A DNA stretch of 64,000 nt from Bacillus sp. SM2101 (lineage in GTDB: Bacteria; Bacillota; Bacilli; Bacillales; SM2101), in assembly GCF_018588585.1 (NCBI RefSeq), contig NZ_JAEUFG010000015.1, forward strand, positions 38,222 to 102,221. Direction: 5' to 3'. The translations under genes and the position numbers were made by a program. Positions 27,180 through 36,025 of this stretch are shown in pieces. The notes beneath the pieces were generated by a model. It ran no database searches. It was given only the letters and a program-made list of their open reading frames with translations, and was not told where the DNA came from. Each line of letters opens with the position of its first letter. Position 1 is the first letter of the stretch.

Positions 27180-28532
27180 TTGAAGAATACTGAACGTTTT
27201 CGCGATAAAAAAATACTTGTTTTAGGTTTAGCTAAAAGTGGTTTATCTGCGGCTAAGCTATTAATAGGACTAGGTGCCGAAGTAACAATCAACGATAAAA
27301 AGCCTTACGAAGAAAATGAAAATACGAGAAATTTGTTACATTTAGGTGTGGACATTATTTGTGGAAGTCATCCAGTAGACTTGCTCGAAGAAAATTTTGA
27401 TTTAATCGTAAAAAATCCAGGGATTCCTTATACAAATCCCATTGTGGTAGAAGCATTAAAAAGAGCTATTCCAATCATTACCGAAGTTGAATTAGCTTAT
27501 TCAATTTCAGAAGCAGAGTTTATTGGTATCACAGGTTCGAACGGGAAAACAACGACGACAACATTAATTTATGACATCATGATGCAAGCACAGAAGAACC
27601 CTCTCATTGCCGGAAATATCGGGACTGTTGCTTCTGATGTTGCACAAATAGCAACAAGCGAGCAAATGATTGTAACTGAATTATCCTCCTTCCAATTGCA
27701 AGGGGTTGATCAGTTTCGTCCCAAAATATCGGTAATATTAAATATTTTTGATGCACACCTTGATTATCATGGTACGAAGGAAGCTTATGTTAAAGCGAAA
27801 GCGAAAATATTTCAACAGCAAACTCCAACAGATTTTGTTGTTCTTAATGCTGACGATAATATACTTGTAGAACTATCTAAAGCAGCTCAAGCTAAGAAAG
27901 TATTTTTTTCAACAAAGCAAAAGTTAAAAACCGGAGCGTATGTAAATAATCATACGATTTTCTTTAATGATGAAGAAATTATTAGTACTGATGAAATTGT
28001 ACTTCCTGGTGAACATAGCTTGGAAAATATTTTGGCTGCTGTTGCTGTGTGTAAGCTTTTGAATATAACAAATGATGCAATAGGTGATGTATTGAAAAGA
28101 TTTTCAGGGGTTAAACACCGCTTACAGTATGTTAAAACATATCATGGTCGGAAATTTTATAATGATTCAAAAGCAACAAATATTTTAGCAACACAAAAGG
28201 CACTCAACGCTTTTTCAGCACCAATCATTTTATTAGCAGGTGGACTTGATCGAGGGAATCATTTTAAAGACCTTGTTCCCTATTTACAAAATGTGAAAAC
28301 ACTAGTGACATTTGGTCAAACAGCTGAGTTGTTAGAAGAAGCTGGAGTGGAAGCAGGAATAAAAAACATGGTTCGTGTCGATAATGTTGAAAAGGCTGTT
28401 TCTGTAGCCTATGACAACTCCGATAAAGGCGATATCATTCTGTTATCTCCTGCATGTGCAAGTTGGGATCAATATACAACATTTGAGGAAAGAGGAGACA
28501 TTTTTATAGACGCAGTGCATATGCTTAACTAA
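27180..28532 (+). CDS. murD: UDP-N-acetylmuramoyl-L-alanine--D-glutamate ligase MurD
   Basis: Adds D-glutamate to UDP-MurNAc-L-Ala in the cytosol. The 450-residue product begins MKNTERFRDKKILVLGLAKSG with the N-terminal Rossmann-like domain. It has the ATP-binding loop GITGSNGKTTTT (about residue 115), the carbamylated-lysine region and DAHLDYHGT (about 194), and the C-terminal YNDSKATN (about 322) and LLSPACASWDQY (about 422). TTG at 27180, directly after the mraY stop codon, is the start and uses GAGGTG within mraY. Confidence 0.97.
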   Translation: MKNTERFRDKKILVLGLAKSGLSAAKLLIGLGAEVTINDKKPYEENENTRNLLHLGVDIICGSHPVDLLEENFDLIVKNPGIPYTNPIVVEALKRAIPIITEVELAYSISEAEFIGITGSNGKTTTTTLIYDIMMQAQKNPLIAGNIGTVASDVAQIATSEQMIVTELSSFQLQGVDQFRPKISVILNIFDAHLDYHGTKEAYVKAKAKIFQQQTPTDFVVLNADDNILVELSKAAQAKKVFFSTKQKLKTGAYVNNHTIFFNDEEIISTDEIVLPGEHSLENILAAVAVCKLLNITNDAIGDVLKRFSGVKHRLQYVKTYHGRKFYNDSKATNILATQKALNAFSAPIILLAGGLDRGNHFKDLVPYLQNVKTLVTFGQTAELLEEAGVEAGIKNMVRVDNVEKAVSVAYDNSDKGDIILLSPACASWDQYTTFEERGDIFIDAVHMLN

Positions 28533-28573
28533 GGGCTTGGCCGCTCTTAATTTAGGACGTTGAGGTGTTTCTA

Positions 28574-29674
28574 TTGTCCCCCAAAAAAGCTACTCCGGAT
28601 TTTATTTTAATTCTTGTAACTTTGTCATTATTAGCAGTAGGTCTAATCATGGTATACAGCGCCAGTGCAATTTGGGCAGAATATAAGTTTAATGACTCAT
28701 TTTTTTTCGCTAAACGGCAGCTATTATTTGCTGGTATTGGTGTGATAGCGATGTTCTTCCTCATGAGTATTGACTATTGGACATGGCGTAAGTGGGCAAA
28801 AGTCATTTTACTTTTCTGCTTTTTGCTACTCATAGTCGTATTAATTCCTGGCGTTGGCGTTGAAAGAAATGGGTCACAGAGCTGGATCGGTGTTGGAGCG
28901 TTTTCAATTCAACCTTCAGAGTTCACTAAATTAGCAATGATTGCATTTCTAGCAAAATATCTTTCCGAAAATCAGAAGGAGATAACTTCTTTTAAAAGAG
29001 GCCTTTTACCATCGCTGACCTTAGTTTTTAGTGCCTTTGCTTTAATTATGCTTCAGCCTGATTTGGGAACAGGGACTGTGATGTTAGGGACTTGTATCGT
29101 TATCATTTATGTAGCTGGAGCTCGGATCAGTCATTTCGTTTGGCTTGGCTTGTTAGGAATTGCAGGTTTTGCTGGATTGATTATATCAGCACCTTACCGC
29201 ATGAATAGAATTACTTCTTTTATTGATCCATGGCAAGACCCACAAGGTACCGGTTTTCAAATCATCCAGTCACTATATGCAATAGGTCCAGGGGGGTTAT
29301 TTGGCTTAGGCTTAGGGCAAAGTCGTCAAAAATTCTTTTATCTACCTGAACCACAGACAGATTTTATTTTTGCTATTATATCTGAAGAGCTTGGTTTTAT
29401 TGGAGCGTCATTTGTCATTTTGCTTTTCAGTCTCTTATTATGGAGAGGTATTAGAATAGCGCTTGGTGCACCTGACTTATTTGGTAGCTTCCTTGCGATA
29501 GGAATTATCTCCATGATAGCTCTACAAGTTATTATTAATATTGGTGTTGTAACCGGTCTAATGCCTGTTACTGGGATTACATTGCCGTTTTTAAGCTACG
29601 GTGGCTCTTCACTAACTTTAATGCTAATGGCTATCGGTGTCTTACTTAATGTGAGTAAGCATTCAAGGTATTAG
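28574..29674 (+). CDS. spoVE: Stage V sporulation protein E (SpoVE), SEDS glycosyltransferase
   Basis: SEDS-family peptidoglycan polymerase for spore cortex, working with SpoVD. The 366-residue protein has ten transmembrane segments, the conserved FFFAKRQLLFAGIGV, SWIGVGAFSIQPSEFTKLA (about residues 97-115), QPDLGTG (about 158) and GLMPVTGITLPFLSYGGSS (about 330-348). TTG 28574 is chosen: GAGGTG lies six bases before and MSPKKATPDF fits the family start. A terminator follows, and murG, which normally comes next, is absent. Confidence 0.93.
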   Translation: MSPKKATPDFILILVTLSLLAVGLIMVYSASAIWAEYKFNDSFFFAKRQLLFAGIGVIAMFFLMSIDYWTWRKWAKVILLFCFLLLIVVLIPGVGVERNGSQSWIGVGAFSIQPSEFTKLAMIAFLAKYLSENQKEITSFKRGLLPSLTLVFSAFALIMLQPDLGTGTVMLGTCIVIIYVAGARISHFVWLGLLGIAGFAGLIISAPYRMNRITSFIDPWQDPQGTGFQIIQSLYAIGPGGLFGLGLGQSRQKFFYLPEPQTDFIFAIISEELGFIGASFVILLFSLLLWRGIRIALGAPDLFGSFLAIGIISMIALQVIINIGVVTGLMPVTGITLPFLSYGGSSLTLMLMAIGVLLNVSKHSRY

Positions 29675-29716
29675 TGTATACGTTCGAAGAGTAGACGTTA
29701 ACAATAGATTTTTTCA

Positions 29717-29755
29717 AGAGACCCTGTTAATATAACGGGGTTTCTCGTATTTTAT
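29717..29755 (+). terminator. Terminator after spoVE
   Basis: Stem GAGA-CCCTGTT / AACGGGGTTTCTC with a bulge and one G-U pair (29718-29745), then GTATTTTATT. It closes the mur-spoVE transcript where murG would follow in B. subtilis. Confidence 0.7.
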
Positions 29756-29756
29756 T

Positions 29757-29898
29757 ATAGGCTCTTTTTGTAAACTGTTTTGCTTTTTCACCTACGTGAG
29801 TAACAGATGCTAATACATAATTTTTACAGTCTTTAGAGAAGAAAAGATGCCAAGAACGGTAGTTATATTTGCACTTAGCTCATTCGAAAAAAGCTTTA
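29757..29898 (+). repeat. Dispersed intergenic repeat, copy 7 (right end degenerate)
   Basis: Left end ATAGGCTCTTTTTGTAAACT, centre AGAAGAAAAGATGCCAAGAA (29838-29857), right end eroded (CATTCGAAAAAAGCTTT). First of three copies in the 669-base gap between spoVE and murB. Confidence 0.7.
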
Positions 29899-29989
29899 TT
29901 ATAAAATAGTGTAATAGAGGTCATTATGTTTCATAAATAAACGAAAACTTGTTGTTTCAGGTGGTGTTACGAAACTGTATAATAAAGTA

Positions 29990-30050
29990 TTATAGGCTCT
30001 TTATAACAAACTTTGTTGCTGCTGTAATAGAATTAAAAGAGCGCTGAGGT
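29990..30050 (+). repeat. Dispersed intergenic repeat, copy 8 (left end only)
   Basis: ATAGGCTCTTTATAACAAAC then TTTGTTGC matches the left end of the family; the copy then runs into copy 9. The gap 29675-30343 shows no gene and no remnant of murG that I can recognise. Confidence 0.55.
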
Positions 30051-30052
30051 TG

Positions 30053-30219
30053 ATAGCCTCTTTTCGTAAACATTGTTGCAATTGTTATCAAATTAGTACT
30101 ATAAACAATGGTTTTATACTGTTAGTTAATTGCTGTACAGAAGAAAAAATCCACGAACTCTAGTTGTGTACGTGTTTATTTCTTAGTACGAAAAACTACA
30201 ATCAATGCGAAAACAACCA
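30053..30219 (+). repeat. Dispersed intergenic repeat, copy 9 (full length)
   Basis: One of the best copies: left end AGCCTCTTTTCGTAAACATT then GTTGC, centre AATCCACGAACTCTAGTTGT then GTACGTGTTTATTTCTTAGT, right end ACGAAAAACTACAATCAATG with CGAAAACAACC. Confidence 0.78.
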
Positions 30220-30343
30220 AGAGAAAGGACTAATTGTATAGATGTATATACGAAATTCTACAATATATTCAATGAACTTAATCATATCAAGCTAGTTTAT
30301 AAGCACGCAGTAGTATTCACTAGTACAGAAGGAGGTTACCAAG

Positions 30344-31252
30344 ATGGAAAAAATAGCTGCGGAGTTGCTTCATGAAAATGTCGGAAAAGTTCGGTTAAAT
30401 GAACCGCTTGCTAATCATACGACAATAAAAATTGGGGGGCCAGTAGACTTATTTGTCGAGCCAAAAGATATACCAGCTTTATACAAAACGATGGAAATAG
30501 TAAAGAAATATGGAGTAACATGGCGAGCAATTGGTAGGGGATCAAATTTATTGGTCTCAGATTTGGGAATCGAAGGAGTAGTAATAAAGCTTGGAGAAGG
30601 CCTTGATCATTTGGATATAGATGGTACAAAGGTTACTGTTGGAGCAGGTTATTCTATTATAAAACTAGCTACCATCATTAGTAAAAAGGGTCTATCAGGT
30701 TTAGAGTTTGCAGGAGGTATACCAGGTTCAATTGGTGGTGCCGTTTATATGAATGCTGGTGCACACGGATCTGATATTTCGAAAATACTCTTAAGAGCGC
30801 GCATACTGTTTGAAGACGGTACAATTGAATGGTTATCAAGTGAAGAGTTGGAATTTTCCTATCGAACCTCTATTTTGCAAAGTAAGCGCCCGGGAATTTG
30901 TGTGGAAGCCCAGTTCACTTTTGAGTCAGGTGACCGTGAACTTATTGTCGCTGAGATGCAAAAAAACAAAGATTATCGACGTGATACACAACCATTTCAT
31001 TTCCCTAACTGTGGAAGTGTTTTTAGAAACCCTCTACCAAATTATGCAGGACAACTAATAGAAGTTGCTGGCCTAAAAGGGCATGCAATAGGTGGTGCGC
31101 AAATCTCTGAACAACATGCTAACTTTATCGTTAACACTGGTAAGGCAAAAGCAGAGGATGTATTGAATTTAATACAACATGTTAAACGAACAATATACGA
31201 TCTTTACGATATTGAAATGAAGACAGAAGTTGAAATAATAGGAAAAAAGTAG
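30344..31252 (+). CDS. murB: UDP-N-acetylenolpyruvoylglucosamine reductase MurB
   Basis: FAD enzyme that reduces UDP-GlcNAc-enolpyruvate to UDP-MurNAc with NADPH. The 302-residue protein shows [13 protein letters not shown] (about 28-40), the FAD motif [12 protein letters not shown] (about 64-75), [19 protein letters not shown] (about 125-143), FSYRTS (about 175) and the catalytic serine in [10 protein letters not shown] (about 226). This is the short type IIa form, as in B. subtilis. GGAGGT precedes the ATG. It stands alone: repeats and a lost murG upstream, a terminator downstream. Confidence 0.96.
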   Translation: MEKIAAELLHENVGKVRLNEPLANHTTIKIGGPVDLFVEPKDIPALYKTMEIVKKYGVTWRAIGRGSNLLVSDLGIEGVVIKLGEGLDHLDIDGTKVTVGAGYSIIKLATIISKKGLSGLEFAGGIPGSIGGAVYMNAGAHGSDISKILLRARILFEDGTIEWLSSEELEFSYRTSILQSKRPGICVEAQFTFESGDRELIVAEMQKNKDYRRDTQPFHFPNCGSVFRNPLPNYAGQLIEVAGLKGHAIGGAQISEQHANFIVNTGKAKAEDVLNLIQHVKRTIYDLYDIEMKTEVEIIGKK

Positions 31253-31322
31253 CATGTTTTTTCTCTGATTTCAAGTATATATTGTGATATAATAATTAAC
31301 AATACAAACTATTGAAAATGTT

Positions 31323-31356
31323 AAACGGCATATATAACCTATGCCGTTTTGTTTCT
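31323..31356 (+). terminator. Terminator after murB
   Basis: Stem AAACGGCATA/TATGCCGTTT (31323-31332 with 31340-31349), seven-base loop, followed by TGTTT. Confidence 0.82.
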
Positions 31357-31405
31357 CTTATCCAACCCTGTTGGTAATGACGTTGCGAAAATTTTTCTTA
31401 ACATT

Positions 31406-31567
31406 AGCTGTTTTCGCTTCAAAACGTTGTTTTTTGGCTTAAGAAATCACCACGCCTACAACTAGAGTTTAATTAGCATTTTCTTCTTTAACGATGCGAT
31501 TGCATAAAACCACTATTTTCTGTTCTTACATAGTAACATGAGTAACAAAATCATGAAATGAGCTTTT
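31406..31567 (-). repeat. Dispersed intergenic repeat, copy 10 (full length)
   Basis: Minus strand left end AAAAGCTCATTTCATGATTT then TGTTAC, centre AAAGAAGAAAATGCTAATTA, then CTAGTTGTAGGCGTG and right end AAAAAACAACGTTTTGAAGC with GAAAACAGCT. It occupies most of the 338-base gap between murB and divIB and ends 23 bases before the divIB start. Confidence 0.7.
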
Positions 31568-31590
31568 AATATAGATCGGGGTGACTTTTT

Positions 31591-32373
31591 TTGGGGAAAG
31601 AAAAAGTTGTTGTACTTGAAGATCGGGTTCCCAAGCTAAAACAGCAACGAAAACAAAAGGTAAATAGAAGGCTTATTTATTATATTCTATTTTTTTTTCT
31701 TATGATCATTACAATTGTGTATTTTCAGTCCCCCTTAAGTAAAGTTTCTTCAATATCAGTAAGTGGGAATCACCATGTTTCAACTGAAGAAATCATTGAT
31801 TTGAGTGGCGTTTCGACAAAAAATAGCTTTTGGAGCGTCAATGAAAACAGCATAACACAGTCCATTTCTGCACATGAAGAAATAGCAGATGTATCTGTTC
31901 AAAAGCAATTTCCAAACAAAGTACTTATATTAGTCACAGAAACAAAGCGGATCGGTTACATGTTAAACGAAAGTCGCTTTTATCCGATTCTAGAAAATGG
32001 TAAATCCCTTACTGATGAAAAACAATCCGTATCATCCCCAGATGCTCCTGTATTTGTAAATTGGTCGAACAGTGATGATGTTGACAGGATGATAGAAGAA
32101 TTAGTTCAGTTATCTGATGAAGTGAGCAATTCAATTTCAGAAATTCATCATACACCAACACCATCAGACCCATTGCATATTACCCTTTATATGAATGACG
32201 GGTTTGAGGTAAGTGGTACAATAACAAATTTCTCTAGGAAAATGGATTTTTATCCATCAATTGTAAATCACCTTGACCCTTCAGTGAAGGGGATTATTGA
32301 CATTGAAGTTGGGAGTTTCTTTTCACCATACAACCAGCCAGAGGAGGAGCAGGAGAGTGAAAATCAGGGGTAA
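31591..32373 (+). CDS. divIB: Cell division protein DivIB (FtsQ)
   Basis: Bitopic septal protein that binds FtsL and DivIC. The 260-residue product has a basic cytoplasmic N terminus (LKQQRKQKVNRR), one transmembrane segment (about 28-46), and a POTRA domain starting SPLSKVSSISVSGNHHVSTEEII (about 47-118), then the beta domain (about 119-230) and an acidic Gln/Glu-rich tail. The start codon is TTG at 31591, six bases after GGGGTGA. It overlaps ylxW by 17 bases. Confidence 0.9.
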   Translation: MGKEKVVVLEDRVPKLKQQRKQKVNRRLIYYILFFFLMIITIVYFQSPLSKVSSISVSGNHHVSTEEIIDLSGVSTKNSFWSVNENSITQSISAHEEIADVSVQKQFPNKVLILVTETKRIGYMLNESRFYPILENGKSLTDEKQSVSSPDAPVFVNWSNSDDVDRMIEELVQLSDEVSNSISEIHHTPTPSDPLHITLYMNDGFEVSGTITNFSRKMDFYPSIVNHLDPSVKGIIDIEVGSFFSPYNQPEEEQESENQG

Positions 32374-33061
32374 ACATGTCATCTTATCCTTTGTTTCTTT
32401 AGTTATCGGTTTTCTTATCGCATTTTCTTATCATGTTACTACAAGTAACAATGGTACTCCTCGTATATCGGACAAGCAGTGGGAGAGAGACTTTCGATAT
32501 CGAGAACAATTGATAGCACTAGAGGAAAAAAACCGAGAATTATTTAATACAATTAAAGAAAAGCAAGATGAAGTAAGGGAATACGAAGAGGAATTAGCTA
32601 AACAGGAAGGTATTTATTTTAATTTAGTTGAAGATGTGGAAAAGTATAGAATGTTTGTTGGAGAAATCGATGTGCAAGGTGAAGGTATTGAAGTTACTTT
32701 GTCGGATGCCGAATATGTACCTGATGAAGAGAACGTGAATAATTACATAGTACATGAAGGGCATGTATTTAAAGTAATTAATGAATTACTCATATCAGGT
32801 GCTTCAGCAATTGCGATCAACGGACAAAGAATTTCTCGAAATTCGTATATATTATGTAATGGACCTGTTATTGAAGTTGATGGTAATCAACATGCTGAAC
32901 CATTTGTCATTACAGCTATTGGAGAAGCAAACACGCTTTATGAAGCTCTTTATATTATTGGTGGTATTTACGATCAATTAGTGAGTGATAATATTTTTGT
33001 AAATATAGACAAAAAAGAAAACATCATGTTTGAACCCCTTTTAGGTGTAAGTACACAATAG
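32357..33061 (+). CDS. ylxW: DUF881 family membrane protein YlxW
   Basis: One of two adjacent DUF881 proteins of the dcw region in Bacillaceae; no biochemical role is established. The 234-residue protein has one N-terminal transmembrane segment (about 7-26), a coiled coil (about 38-95), and the DUF881 core with GEGIEVTLSDAEYVPDEEN and HEGHVFKVINELLISGASAIAINGQRI. GTG 32357 inside the end of divIB is the start, preceded by GGAGG; the frame is open further upstream within divIB only as overlap. Confidence 0.87.
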   Translation: MKIRGKHVILSFVSLVIGFLIAFSYHVTTSNNGTPRISDKQWERDFRYREQLIALEEKNRELFNTIKEKQDEVREYEEELAKQEGIYFNLVEDVEKYRMFVGEIDVQGEGIEVTLSDAEYVPDEENVNNYIVHEGHVFKVINELLISGASAIAINGQRISRNSYILCNGPVIEVDGNQHAEPFVITAIGEANTLYEALYIIGGIYDQLVSDNIFVNIDKKENIMFEPLLGVSTQ

Positions 33062-33069
33062 TTGTGTTA

Positions 33070-33155
33070 TTAGGCTATTTTTTATCCTTTGTTGCTAATG
33101 ATTATACAAAGTGGGTGCCAAAATAAGACAGGTAATAACAATGCGAAAACAGGCA
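33070..33155 (+). repeat. Dispersed intergenic repeat, copy 11 (internally deleted)
   Basis: Left end TAGGCTATTTTTTATCCTTT then GTTGCTA, a short centre GGGTGCCAAAATAAG, and right end AATAACAATGCGAAAACAGG. About 85 bases, so the middle is deleted. It fills the space between ylxW and ylxX. Confidence 0.6.
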
Positions 33156-33179
33156 ATTATTAAGGTCAGGTGATTTTCA

Positions 33180-33902
33180 TTGGGCAACAAAAAAGTTATC
33201 TCAATAACAATAATCACAATAATTATTGGATTTATGATTGCAGTTCAATTTCAAAGTATTAACAAGCCTGTTGTCCGTGATACAAGGGATACTTGGGAAA
33301 TTCGTGAGGATATTAAGAAAGAGCAAGAGCTTACATTTCAGTTACATCAAGAGATTTCAAATTATAACGATAAGTTGGAGAAATATAAAACAGAGCGACA
33401 AGATGATGCGGTACTTAAAGAAACGTTAGACGAGTTAAAAGTAAAGGCTGGTTTAACTGATGTAAGTGGACCAGGTGTTATTTTAACAGTGAAGCCGTTT
33501 TTCGATGAAATCATGCCAGGTGAACGTGTTCATACAGTATCGCCAGAACTATTAAAAAGGTTGATTAATGAATTAAATCAATATAACGCAGTAAATATTT
33601 CTATAGCTGAACAACGGGTAATAAATACTACAGTGATTAGAGACATTAACGGCATCACAAAAATAGATGGGTATCCTCTTAATAGATTTCCATTTGAAAT
33701 TAAAGTAATTGCTAAGAGTGAAGAAGGAGCAGAAAAATTATATAACAGATTACAGGTCTCTAGCATGATTGATGCTTTCGTTTATGATAATTTACAAGTT
33801 GTGATTTCTGATCCATTAGCATCGATTGAAGTACCGGCTTTTTCAGAAATACCTCGTATCAAAAATATGAAGCCTGTAAATGCCGAAGAGGAGGAGAAAT
33901 AG
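33180..33902 (+). CDS. ylxX: DUF881 family membrane protein YlxX
   Basis: Second DUF881 paralogue. The 240-residue protein has an N-terminal transmembrane segment (about 6-22), a coiled coil (about 35-85) and the DUF881 core with DVSGPGVILTVKPF, LLKRLINELNQYNAVNISIAEQRVI and FPFEIKVIAKSE. The TTG start at 33180 follows AGGTGA by seven bases. It is separated from ylxW by an intergenic repeat, whereas these genes are closely spaced in B. subtilis. Its end is close to sbp, which begins one base after the stop. Confidence 0.87.
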   Translation: MGNKKVISITIITIIIGFMIAVQFQSINKPVVRDTRDTWEIREDIKKEQELTFQLHQEISNYNDKLEKYKTERQDDAVLKETLDELKVKAGLTDVSGPGVILTVKPFFDEIMPGERVHTVSPELLKRLINELNQYNAVNISIAEQRVINTTVIRDINGITKIDGYPLNRFPFEIKVIAKSEEGAEKLYNRLQVSSMIDAFVYDNLQVVISDPLASIEVPAFSEIPRIKNMKPVNAEEEEK

Positions 33903-33903
33903 C

Positions 33904-34266
33904 ATGTGGCTTCCACTTGTCGGCTTAATTCTTGGAATAACACTAGGTTTGCTAACAGATATACGCATACCAGATGAATATTCTAATTATTTATCAATTG
34001 CTATACTTGCAGCGTTAGATACGCTCTTTGGAGGAATCCGAGCACACTTACAAAATGTATACGATGAGAAAGTCTTTGTGTCCGGTTTTATCTTTAATCT
34101 ACTTTTAGCTACAAGTTTGGCTTTTCTAGGTGTTCATCTTGGTGTAGACTTGTATTTAGCGGCAGTATTTGCATTTGGGGTAAGATTGTTTCAAAATATT
34201 GCAGTGATTAGACGAACTTTATTGTCTAAATGGAAGATTACTCACAAAAAAACTGAAAAAAATTAA
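33904..34266 (+). CDS. sbp: Small basic membrane protein Sbp (DUF1290)
   Basis: A 120-residue membrane protein found before ftsA in Bacillaceae, role unknown. It has four hydrophobic segments, the family blocks LAALDTLFGGIRAHLQ (about 40-55) and VFVSGFIFNLLLA, and a basic C terminus (RRTLLSKWKITHKKTEKN). ATG 33904 (MWLPLVGLILG) is taken as start, using GAGGAGGAG at the end of ylxX. Confidence 0.9.
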   Translation: MWLPLVGLILGITLGLLTDIRIPDEYSNYLSIAILAALDTLFGGIRAHLQNVYDEKVFVSGFIFNLLLATSLAFLGVHLGVDLYLAAVFAFGVRLFQNIAVIRRTLLSKWKITHKKTEKN

Positions 34267-34692
34267 TTTTTATTAAAGGGAATAGATAGGATTTGTTGAA
34301 TATTTTCCATATAAGAATGTGTTCAATAGGGAGGATAAAAAGGACTGAGAAGAACAAGGCGGTGAAGCCTTGAAGGGTAGAATAAAGCTCAAGTATATGA
34401 AAGGCGATATTGTTGCCTTGTATCAAGTAGTCTTTCTGACCTTTGCTTCATTTGTAGACTGCATATAAAGCCATACGTAAGGATACAGAAAGGCGGCTCA
34501 CTATCGTGTCTACCACGTCAATTGCAAACGTGCACAGCACACCTTGTTCGAGTTCAATTTTCCCAGACCTTTAAACTTTCTTTGAAGATTGATTTGTAAA
34601 GTTTGATGTACCATTTATTGAATCGATTAATAAAGGACATATGCTCAACATGAACAGTTATTATTTATGTTTGAAAAAGGAGGTGCCAAAGA
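34267..34692 (+). other. 426-base region between sbp and ftsA, no clear gene
   Basis: No protein gene is convincing. It contains two small hairpin-forming segments around CAAGGC-GGTGAA-GCCTTG (about 34355-34372) and AAGGC-N9-GCCTT (about 34400-34420). There is a weak sigma H-like promoter (GGAGGATAA at 34330-34338 and GAAGAAC at 34349-34355, spacing 10 where 11-12 is usual). A 23-codon ORF (34397-34468, start MKGDIVALYQVV) has no ribosome binding site. In B. subtilis promoters for ftsAZ, including a sigma H one, lie here. No copy of the dispersed repeat is present. Confidence 0.4.
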
Positions 34693-35979
34693 ATGAACAG
34701 CAATGAAGTTTTTGTTAGTCTTGACATCGGTACATCCAATGTTAAAGTGATCATAGGTGAAATGGCAAATGATACTTTAAATGTTATTGGGGTAGGTAAT
34801 GTTAATTCTCATGGATTAAGAAAAGGTTCAATTGTTGATATAGACGAAACCGTTCATTCTATTAAAAAGGCAATAGAACAAGCCGAAAGAATGGTTGGTA
34901 TTCCCATCCAAAGCGTTGTTGTGGGTGTGTCAGCTAATAGTGTGCAATTACAAGATGCACACGGTGTTGTAGCTGTATCGAGTGAAAATAGGGAAATTAA
35001 TGACCAAGATGTAGCTAGAGTCATTGAGGCAGCGCAAGTTGTATCAATCCCTCCAGAGAGAGAAATTATAGATGTCATTCCAAAACAATTTATCGTCGAT
35101 GGGCTTGATGAAATTAACGACCCGAGAGGAATGTTAGGAGTCCGTCTTGAAATGGAAGGAACCATTGTTACTGGATCAAAGACGATATTACATAATTTAC
35201 TTAGATGTGTAGAGCGTGCAGGTTTAGAAATAACGGCTATTTGTTTACAACCACTCGCTGCGGGTTCTATCTCTTTATCTCGGGATGAAATGGAGTTTGG
35301 TGTAGCCCTAGTTGATATCGGTGGCGGCTCCACCACTATAGCTTTTTTTGAAAATGGACATTTAAAAGCCACAACGGTTTTACCGATAGGAGGGGATAAT
35401 ATAACAAAGGACCTTTCTATTGGTTTAAGAACCTCTACTGATGACGCTGAAAAGATAAAAACAAAGTATGGACATGCTTTTTATGATACAGCCTCAGAAG
35501 AAGAAATATTTAATGTTCCGATTATTGGTAGTGATAAAGAAGAACAATATAATCAACTAATAATCTCAGACATTATTGAAGCTAGATTTGAAGAAATGTT
35601 TGACATGATTAAAAATGAAGTAAGACAATTAGGAATTCGTGAATTGCCTGGAGGTTATGTACTTACTGGTGGTGCTGTTAATATTTCTGGATCATTGGAA
35701 TTGGCACAACAAATTTTAGCAAATAACGTGAGGGTAGCAATTCCTGATTACATTGGTGTAAGAGAACCTCAATATACTACCGGAGTAGGATTAATTCAAT
35801 TTGCATATAGAAATGCCAAGCTTCAAGGGAAAAGTATTGTTGAGGAAAATCGCCCTATAGATCTAGCAGAAAAAAGAGTAGCAAAGAAACCTCAGCAGTT
35901 AAAGCAAAAGTCTAAGCAAAAAAATGAAGAAAATCTGAGTGAAAAAGTCAAGAAATTTTTCGGGTTATTTTGGGAATAA
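34693..35979 (+). CDS. ftsA: Cell division protein FtsA
   Basis: Actin-like ATPase that tethers FtsZ filaments to the membrane. The 428-residue protein begins MNSNEVFVSLDIGTSNVKVIIGEM (phosphate 1 motif DIGTSNVK at residues 10-17), with the SHS2/1C domain about 85-165, phosphate 2 motif ALVDIGGGSTTIAFF (about 205) and the adenosine motif GGYVLTGGAVNISG (about 320). The C terminus SEKVKKFFGLFWE is an amphipathic membrane-targeting helix. AAAGGAGGTG precedes the ATG. It forms an operon with ftsZ. Confidence 0.97.
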   Translation: MNSNEVFVSLDIGTSNVKVIIGEMANDTLNVIGVGNVNSHGLRKGSIVDIDETVHSIKKAIEQAERMVGIPIQSVVVGVSANSVQLQDAHGVVAVSSENREINDQDVARVIEAAQVVSIPPEREIIDVIPKQFIVDGLDEINDPRGMLGVRLEMEGTIVTGSKTILHNLLRCVERAGLEITAICLQPLAAGSISLSRDEMEFGVALVDIGGGSTTIAFFENGHLKATTVLPIGGDNITKDLSIGLRTSTDDAEKIKTKYGHAFYDTASEEEIFNVPIIGSDKEEQYNQLIISDIIEARFEEMFDMIKNEVRQLGIRELPGGYVLTGGAVNISGSLELAQQILANNVRVAIPDYIGVREPQYTTGVGLIQFAYRNAKLQGKSIVEENRPIDLAEKRVAKKPQQLKQKSKQKNEENLSEKVKKFFGLFWE

Positions 35980-36025
35980 CAGGATGAAAACTTCTTAGTA
36001 AATCGATAAATTAGGAGGATTTGTG

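Noticed and set aside
29675..30343. A possible decayed murG in the spoVE-murB gap
   Set aside because: No frame shows the glycine-rich N terminus or other MurG blocks; the sequence is accounted for by a terminator and repeat copies.
34397..34468. 23-codon ORF before ftsA
   Set aside because: No Shine-Dalgarno sequence and no family known to me; left as part of the intergenic description.
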